Below, piece by piece: positions 42,139 through 46,400 of a DNA stretch of 46,400 nt. The notes beneath the pieces were generated by a model. The model was not told where the DNA came from and ran no database searches. It saw only the letters and a list, made by a program, of their open reading frames with translations. The position numbers and the translations under genes are program-made. The DNA is from Clostridiales bacterium (GTDB lineage Bacteria; Bacillota; Clostridia; Christensenellales; Pumilibacteraceae), in contig JAFLVC010000014.1 in the NCBI GenBank assembly GCA_022508505.1, forward strand, positions 1 to 46,400. Reading direction: 5' to 3'. Each line of letters begins with the position of its first letter. Position 1 is the first letter of the stretch.

Positions 42139-42918
42139 ATGGTTGAAAAATTGTTTGAAGAATTGGCGGGATTGCCGCAGGTGGAAGCGATAGCGTTGGG
42201 CGGCTCGCGCGCTGGAACGGCTTTTGACGAAAAATCCGACTACGACGTTTATCTGTACTGCACAGGCGAAATTGCCGACGATGTACGAAACGCCATATTG
42301 ACAAAATACTGCTCGTACTTAGAACTTGGCAACACCTATTGGGAAAATGAAGACAACTGCACACTCAAAAACGGCATTGACATAGATATTCTTTACCGCA
42401 ACCTCGACGACATTGCAGAACAAGTGGCTTCTGTGGTAGAGCGGTATAATGCATACAACGGTTATACAACCTGTATGTGGCACAATATCAAAACCTGTAA
42501 AATCATTTTTGACAGAAACTGTAGATTGACACAGGTGCAGAAGCGGTTTAAAGTGCCGTATCCCGAAATGCTAAGGCAGAATATTATCACGCGCAATATG
42601 AATTTGCTTCACGGCACGATGCCTGCCTACGACGGGCAAATCGCAAAGGCAGTCAAGCGTAACGATAAGGTTAGCATAAACCATAGAACGGCGGCGTTTC
42701 TAGAATCTTACTTCGACGTTATTTTTGCCTACAATCGGCTCACTCATCCCGGCGAAAAGCGTCTTGTTGCTCTATGTAAACGTGATTGCAAAGCGCTTCC
42801 GCGCGATTTTGAGGAGAATTTGAATAAACTGTTTGCGGCAATGTTTGTCAATCCGCAGGAGTTAAAAAGCATTCTGACCAATATTGTTGACAATTTGAAG
42901 GATATGCTCGGCAATTAA
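42139..42918 (+). CDS. Nucleotidyltransferase with helical C-terminal domain
   Basis: A 259-residue protein. The pol-beta-type motif is GGSRAGTAFDEKSDYD, with the third acidic residue probably in the GIDIDILY segment. A helical C-terminal domain (about 135-255) resembles the DUF4037 group that accompanies such transferases. Relatives include antibiotic nucleotidyltransferases, but the substrate cannot be inferred. GAGGT lies eight bases before ATG 42139, the first start after the promoter. Confidence 0.85.
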   Translation: MVEKLFEELAGLPQVEAIALGGSRAGTAFDEKSDYDVYLYCTGEIADDVRNAILTKYCSYLELGNTYWENEDNCTLKNGIDIDILYRNLDDIAEQVASVVERYNAYNGYTTCMWHNIKTCKIIFDRNCRLTQVQKRFKVPYPEMLRQNIITRNMNLLHGTMPAYDGQIAKAVKRNDKVSINHRTAAFLESYFDVIFAYNRLTHPGEKRLVALCKRDCKALPRDFEENLNKLFAAMFVNPQELKSILTNIVDNLKDMLGN

Positions 42919-42987
42919 CATTAACCTATATCTTTTGTGATTTTTTTGGCATCTCGCTCATCAGAGCGAACCGCGGGAGGATATTTT

Positions 42988-43560
42988 ATGGACGTTTACA
43001 AAAGCTTACCGGCATTCGAAAGCGCGCATTTCTTGTTGCGCGGTGTTACCATGGCGGACGCGGAAGACTTGTTGAAGGTTTATTCCGACGAAAAAGCCGT
43101 GCCGTTCTTTAACGGAGATAATTGCCACGGCGACGACTTTCATTACACTACGCTCGAACGAATGAAAGAAGCCGTTAAATTTTGGCTGTTCAGCTACGAT
43201 AACGGCTACTTCGTACGCTGGGCAATAGTTTGTAAAGAAACAAACGAAGCGATAGGTACAATCGAGCTTTTCCACCGTGAGGACGAGGTGGAGGACTATG
43301 ATAATTGCGGACTGTTGCGCTTGGATCTTAGGAGCGACTTTGAAAAAGCCGATGCTATTACCGAAATATTATCTCTTATAACAGAGTTTGTATTTGACTT
43401 ATTCGGCGACAAGGTTGTAACAAAGGTAAAGGCGAGTGCAACCGAACGGCTTGCGGCAGTTAATCGGCTGGGATTTGTGTTGCCTAAGATTGCGTTAAAA
43501 GGCAACGCAGGCGAAGCGTTTGACGACTACTACGTTTTGTGCTCGGGTGATATACTGTAA
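42988..43560 (+). CDS. GNAT acetyltransferase, RimJ/RimL-like
   Basis: A 190-residue protein. FESAHFLLRGVTMADAEDLLKVYSD is the typical opening of the RimJ/RimL branch (SxRLxLRxxxxxDAxxL). Strands WAIVCKETNEAIGTIELFH and a C-terminal SATERLAAVNRLGFV match motif B (SxRVxEKxGF). GGGAGGA precedes ATG 42988. A hairpin TCGCTC-ATCA-GAGCGA (42954-42969) lies just before the ribosome site. The acceptor is unknown. Confidence 0.82.
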   Translation: MDVYKSLPAFESAHFLLRGVTMADAEDLLKVYSDEKAVPFFNGDNCHGDDFHYTTLERMKEAVKFWLFSYDNGYFVRWAIVCKETNEAIGTIELFHREDEVEDYDNCGLLRLDLRSDFEKADAITEILSLITEFVFDLFGDKVVTKVKASATERLAAVNRLGFVLPKIALKGNAGEAFDDYYVLCSGDIL

Positions 43561-43575
43561 TTTAGCGGTGCAAAA

Positions 43576-44385
43576 ATGCTTATTAAGATAGGGAATTTTG
43601 ATTATACGGAAGTGTGGGATGGCGTCTTTTATAAGAAACTGTCCGATTATCCGAACATTACAGATTGGGAGATTCGTACCATTATTGAGTTTATAGACTA
43701 TGAAAATAGGCAAGGACGAGAGTGCGAGATAGAATGCGATGATAAGCGCGTACTCAATGCCATTCATAGAAAATTAAGTAAACGAGAAAAATACATTGAT
43801 ACACCCCGCCCGAAATTGATTACTGAATGTACGGCTTGTCCGCATAGAAAAGGCTGCGTAACAGAGTTTGTTTGCCATACAACGTCACCCGAAAATGCGA
43901 TAAGGATATTTCAATCGGGAAAACTCCTTTCTGCCCGTCTTGCGAGAGGAGTCCCGATAGAACAACTTGTAAATGAAAAACGGAATGCGGCAAATGACCC
44001 TGCCGATTACTTTGATTATGTCATGCTCGCTTGGGGGAATTGTCAATCGGGTGACAGGCTTGTAATGGAGCGAAAATTAGGCAGGTTTCCCAACGAAACT
44101 GATTTAAGCACAAATTTTACCGCAGGAATAAGATTTTACTTTCGCTATGAGGATTTGGTAAAGCATCCTCAAAGAGTGTTTGACGGCGTTTTACCTATGA
44201 AAATCAAGGATGAGATAGATTTGTCCAAGTGGGTTTACGCGATTGTTATACCATCCGAATTACGCTTGGAAATGGAAGATGTAATTCCGTCAGAACTGCA
44301 AAACAAAGTTTTGTATATTGAGAATGATTGCAAAGATATTTGGGAATGGACGGAAAAAGTATATACAGCGATAGAAAGTTTGTGA
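43576..44385 (+). CDS. Unknown protein with an ART-reminiscent motif
   Basis: A 269-residue soluble protein. The middle has a Cys cluster (TACPHRKGC) and then VCHTTSPENAIRIFQSGKLLS, which recalls the His-Thr...Ile...Gly-x-Leu start of DUF4433/DarT-like and Tpt1-like ADP-ribosyltransferase folds. A later EMEDVIPSEL might supply the acidic residue. The resemblance is by eye only. The first 75 residues look like a separate helical domain. The ribosome site is weak (GCGGTG). It lies 15 bases after the GNAT gene. Confidence 0.6.
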   Translation: MLIKIGNFDYTEVWDGVFYKKLSDYPNITDWEIRTIIEFIDYENRQGRECEIECDDKRVLNAIHRKLSKREKYIDTPRPKLITECTACPHRKGCVTEFVCHTTSPENAIRIFQSGKLLSARLARGVPIEQLVNEKRNAANDPADYFDYVMLAWGNCQSGDRLVMERKLGRFPNETDLSTNFTAGIRFYFRYEDLVKHPQRVFDGVLPMKIKDEIDLSKWVYAIVIPSELRLEMEDVIPSELQNKVLYIENDCKDIWEWTEKVYTAIESL

Positions 44386-44414
44386 TGATAAATTTCAATT
44401 TAACGAGGTTTAAA

Positions 44415-44828
44415 ATGAAAAATATATTGAATAATGTATTGTTAATTTGTTTATTGGTTGTTATCTGTTTGTGCTTTGCGGCTTGTACTGACAAAGATAC
44501 AGGTACAGTCATTCCAACGAGTAATGAAATGCAGATAAATCTTGAAGAAGCCGGATATGCAGTTACACTCTCCAATGAATTAGGGGGCGGGTATAGCGGT
44601 ACTCATTTAACAGCCAAGAAAGAGAACGAATATATTGAATTTTATTGGTTGGACGATGCCGAAGCCTGCGATTATTTTTATAACCTTTTAGATGGGCTTT
44701 ATCCGAATAGCAATAAACTTGTTGAAATGGAAAACGACGGGAAGTTCGGTAATATCGTATTTTGTGGCTCTGAATTAGCAATGAATGCGTCGGGGATTAA
44801 AATCGTTGAAATAAAAGTCAAAGTATAA
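44415..44828 (+). CDS. Small lipoprotein
   Basis: A 137-residue protein with a lipoprotein signal peptide ending at Cys24 (CFAAC). The mature part is about 114 residues, mixed alpha/beta (IEFYWLDDAEACDYFYNLLD), and not a family I recognise. GAGGT at 44405-44409 serves ATG 44415. The in-frame upstream starts inside the preceding gene are not used. A 14-base box (AATTTCAATTTAAC) stands before the ribosome site and again after the gene. Confidence 0.78.
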   Translation: MKNILNNVLLICLLVVICLCFAACTDKDTGTVIPTSNEMQINLEEAGYAVTLSNELGGGYSGTHLTAKKENEYIEFYWLDDAEACDYFYNLLDGLYPNSNKLVEMENDGKFGNIVFCGSELAMNASGIKIVEIKVKV

Positions 44829-44860
44829 CTTCTGAATTTCAATTTAACTTGGTAATAAAT

Positions 44861-45466
44861 ATGGATAGACCGCGGTTTGAAGATATAAGATCGTACGACG
44901 AATTTATAAAATACTATTGGTATTTGGAAGAATTGCAAGCTATATGTAAAGCGTTGCATTTGGAATATGTCGGTGGGAAAGCCGAATTGAATAATGTAAT
45001 TAAATCATACTTTGAGGGTGTGATTATTCCGCATAAACCAAAAGCATCATTTAAAAGTAACATCGAAACTCTTACTCTTGAAACAAGATTAATCGACTGC
45101 TGATTTACATTCGGACAACGTTTTAGAGATTTTTATATACAGGTAACGGGCGATAAAAATTTTAAGTTTACTGCCGATATGGTTGCGACCGTAAAAGCAG
45201 TAAAGGAAAAGCAGGATAGCGGCTTTACGTTAGGCGATTTGCTTGACATCAAGCTCGGAAAGAAAGCATATAAAAAATTTGATAATTCAAGCTGTCAATG
45301 GAATAGATTTTTAAAAGACTTTTGCGCAGACGAGATTAACGATATTTACCCGAATAAACTAAAAGCGGCAAGCAAGTTTTGGGCGATTTTACGTTCTTCC
45401 GATTTGCCCAAAGTCTATTCGCGTGAATTTATCGAAAGCCATAAAAATGAGATAAATAGTTTATAA
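44861..45466 (+). pseudogene. SAP-domain/DUF6434-type gene interrupted by in-frame TGA
   Basis: Residues 1-80 form a SAP-like DNA-binding module (YLEELQAICKALHLEYVGGK). A TGA at 45101-45103 follows, and the same frame then continues without a break (FTFGQRFRDFY...) into a DUF6434-like C-terminal half (LDIKLGKKAYKKFDNSSCQW). The second half has no ribosome site of its own. Other genes in the window use TGA as stop (dnaG, rpoD), so the code is standard; a CGA-to-TGA change or a sequencing error is likely. The family assignment is by eye. Confidence 0.65.
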
Positions 45467-45487
45467 ATTCCAATTTACAGGAGAAAC

Positions 45488-46006
45488 ATGCGACTGTTAT
45501 TTGAATTAGATACAAAAGATTACGATATAAACGGCGTAGGATTTGTACGGCATTCTGCCCGTTGTATTCACATCAAAAATGGACAGGTGGCTATGGTTCA
45601 CAGCACCCAATACGACTATTACAAATTTCCCGGCGGCGGAATAGAGCAAAATGAAAGTAAAGAAAAAGCAATGATTAGAGAAACGCAAGAGGAAACCGGA
45701 ATGATTGTTGTAGCGGAATCAATAAGAGAATACGGCTATGTGCATAGAATTCAAAAAAGCGATAATGACGATGCGGATTATTTTGTTCAAGATAACTATT
45801 ACTTTCTTTGCGACGTCGAAGAGACGATAATGCTTCAAAAATTAGATGATTACGAGGCTGACGAAAAATTCACGTTGGAGTACGTAACGCCCGACAAGGC
45901 TATATGCGTAAATAGGAACGTACATCATGGCCAGACTGACCAAACAATGCTCGAACGCGACGCAAGAGTACTGGAATTGTTAAAAGCAGAAGGTTATTTC
46001 AATTGA
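45488..46006 (+). CDS. Nudix hydrolase
   Basis: A 172-residue enzyme cleaving a nucleoside diphosphate linked to another moiety. The Nudix box is complete (GGGIEQNESKEKAMIRETQE then ETGM). AGGAG precedes the ATG. Nothing fixes the substrate. It belongs to a run of small co-directional genes and lies 21 bases after the interrupted gene. Confidence 0.9.
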   Translation: MRLLFELDTKDYDINGVGFVRHSARCIHIKNGQVAMVHSTQYDYYKFPGGGIEQNESKEKAMIRETQEETGMIVVAESIREYGYVHRIQKSDNDDADYFVQDNYYFLCDVEETIMLQKLDDYEADEKFTLEYVTPDKAICVNRNVHHGQTDQTMLERDARVLELLKAEGYFN

Positions 46007-46031
46007 CAATTTTCAATTCGGAGGTGCTTCC

Positions 46032-46400
46032 GTGAATAAAGAATGGGCGGAGCTTAATAAGACTTTACAAAGTCAACTCAAAAAAGAAAACACGTTTGAA
46101 GCCGGCGTTAAAACGGTTTTGGAGTTGAGGCAACAGCTATTCGATATGCTGTGCGGGTTTAAGACGGAACTGTCGCGAGAGGATTTTAATTCTTCCCCTT
46201 ATTCAAATGATGAGGGTTATCACAGCAAAACGATTGCTTATTCGATATGGCATATTTTTCGTATCGAGGACATTGTTGCCCATACGCTTATCGATCACAG
46301 TGAACAAATACTGATGACCGGAAATTATGTTGAACGCATAAACGCGCCTATCATAACAACCGGTAACGAACTTGACGGTAAACAGATTATCGAGTTTTCC
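46032..46400 (+). CDS. DinB-like protein, 3' end missing
   Basis: The first 123 residues of a four-helix-bundle protein. GTG at 46032 has GGAGG at 46021-46025 region just upstream. Helix patterns LELRQQLFDMLCGF and HSKTIAYSIWHIFRIEDIVA, with the spaced histidines of the DinB/YfiT metal-binding group, support the call. The frame runs off the window. Confidence 0.65.
   Translation, partial: MNKEWAELNKTLQSQLKKENTFEAGVKTVLELRQQLFDMLCGFKTELSREDFNSSPYSNDEGYHSKTIAYSIWHIFRIEDIVAHTLIDHSEQILMTGNYVERINAPIITTGNELDGKQIIEFS

Noticed and set aside
45101-45103. Selenocysteine at the in-frame TGA
   Set aside because: No convincing SECIS-type hairpin follows the codon, and the family is not known to contain selenoproteins.
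44391-46020. Integron-type attC sites between the small island genes
   Set aside because: The shared box is short and lacks the paired inverted core sites of attC, and no tyrosine-type integron integrase is present.
1-46400. CRISPR arrays or rRNA genes
   Set aside because: No regularly spaced repeat-spacer pattern and no conserved rRNA sequence were seen on either strand.

Overview
The window looks like chromosomal DNA of an uncultured, probably gut-dwelling member of the Bacillota (Clostridia). Three things point there. A dgt-dnaG-rpoD-trmK-zinc ribbon run is in the order typical of Gram-positive Firmicutes. Strong AGGAGG-type ribosome sites sit before most genes, and promoters are nearly all TTGACA-17-TATAAT. 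Surface proteins are held by lipoboxes or C-terminal membrane anchors, with no outer-membrane machinery. No gene fixes the species. Bases 1 to about 37400 are moderately GC-rich core-like DNA. From about 37450 to the end the DNA is visibly richer in A+T and carries a serine recombinase, phage-like regulators and many small stand-alone enzymes, so I read it as an accessory island whose right end lies outside the window.

Left part (1-12940): the C-terminal 1663 residues of a very large repeat-built surface protein, then single genes: a small hypothetical, TfoX-N, an Xre regulator with membrane and zinc-ribbon parts, beta-carbonic anhydrase, a SHOCT membrane protein and a GrpB/UPF0157 protein. 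Next come two tandem paralogous four-helix membrane proteins, each with its own promoter. The second carries a zinc ribbon and runs into a LytTR response regulator and an AgrC-like histidine kinase.

Beta-glucan cluster (12969-20206): two lipoprotein GH16 endo-glucanases and a membrane-anchored GH3 glycosidase with swapped domain order, apparently one operon. The promoter has a perfect 10-bp inverted repeat around its -10 box, so the operon is probably controlled by a dedicated repressor or activator. Extracellular cutting by GH16 followed by trimming by cell-bound GH3 is the obvious working model.

Housekeeping operon (20808-27861): dgt, dnaG, rpoD (with an apparent duplication of region 1.1), trmK, a C4 zinc-ribbon coiled-coil protein, galU and an amidohydrolase-like protein that has lost its metal ligands. 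A GNAT gene diverges from it. A tRNA-Leu(GAG) follows, then about 430 bases of gene-free DNA full of hairpins.

Middle (28438-37437): degV; a three-gene operon of a tandem-AAA+ ATPase (first module dead, second CbxX/EccA-like) with two YbjN-fold proteins; an HSL-type esterase; an O-antigen-ligase-like polymerase overlapping an Mrp-type Fe-S carrier; a DNA-deoxyinosine glycosylase-like gene; and a small membrane protein. Two genes (20744 minus and 34002 plus) appear to be transcribed from strong promoters with almost no leader.

Island (about 37450-46400): Xre repressor plus large serine recombinase on the minus strand, divergent from AbrB-ABC ATPase-ABC permease. Then come another Xre regulator, a nucleotidyltransferase, a GNAT, an ART-reminiscent unknown, a small lipoprotein, a SAP/DUF6434-type gene interrupted by an in-frame TGA, a Nudix hydrolase and a partial DinB-like gene. 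The best candidate for an undescribed system is the tandem-AAA+/YbjN operon.
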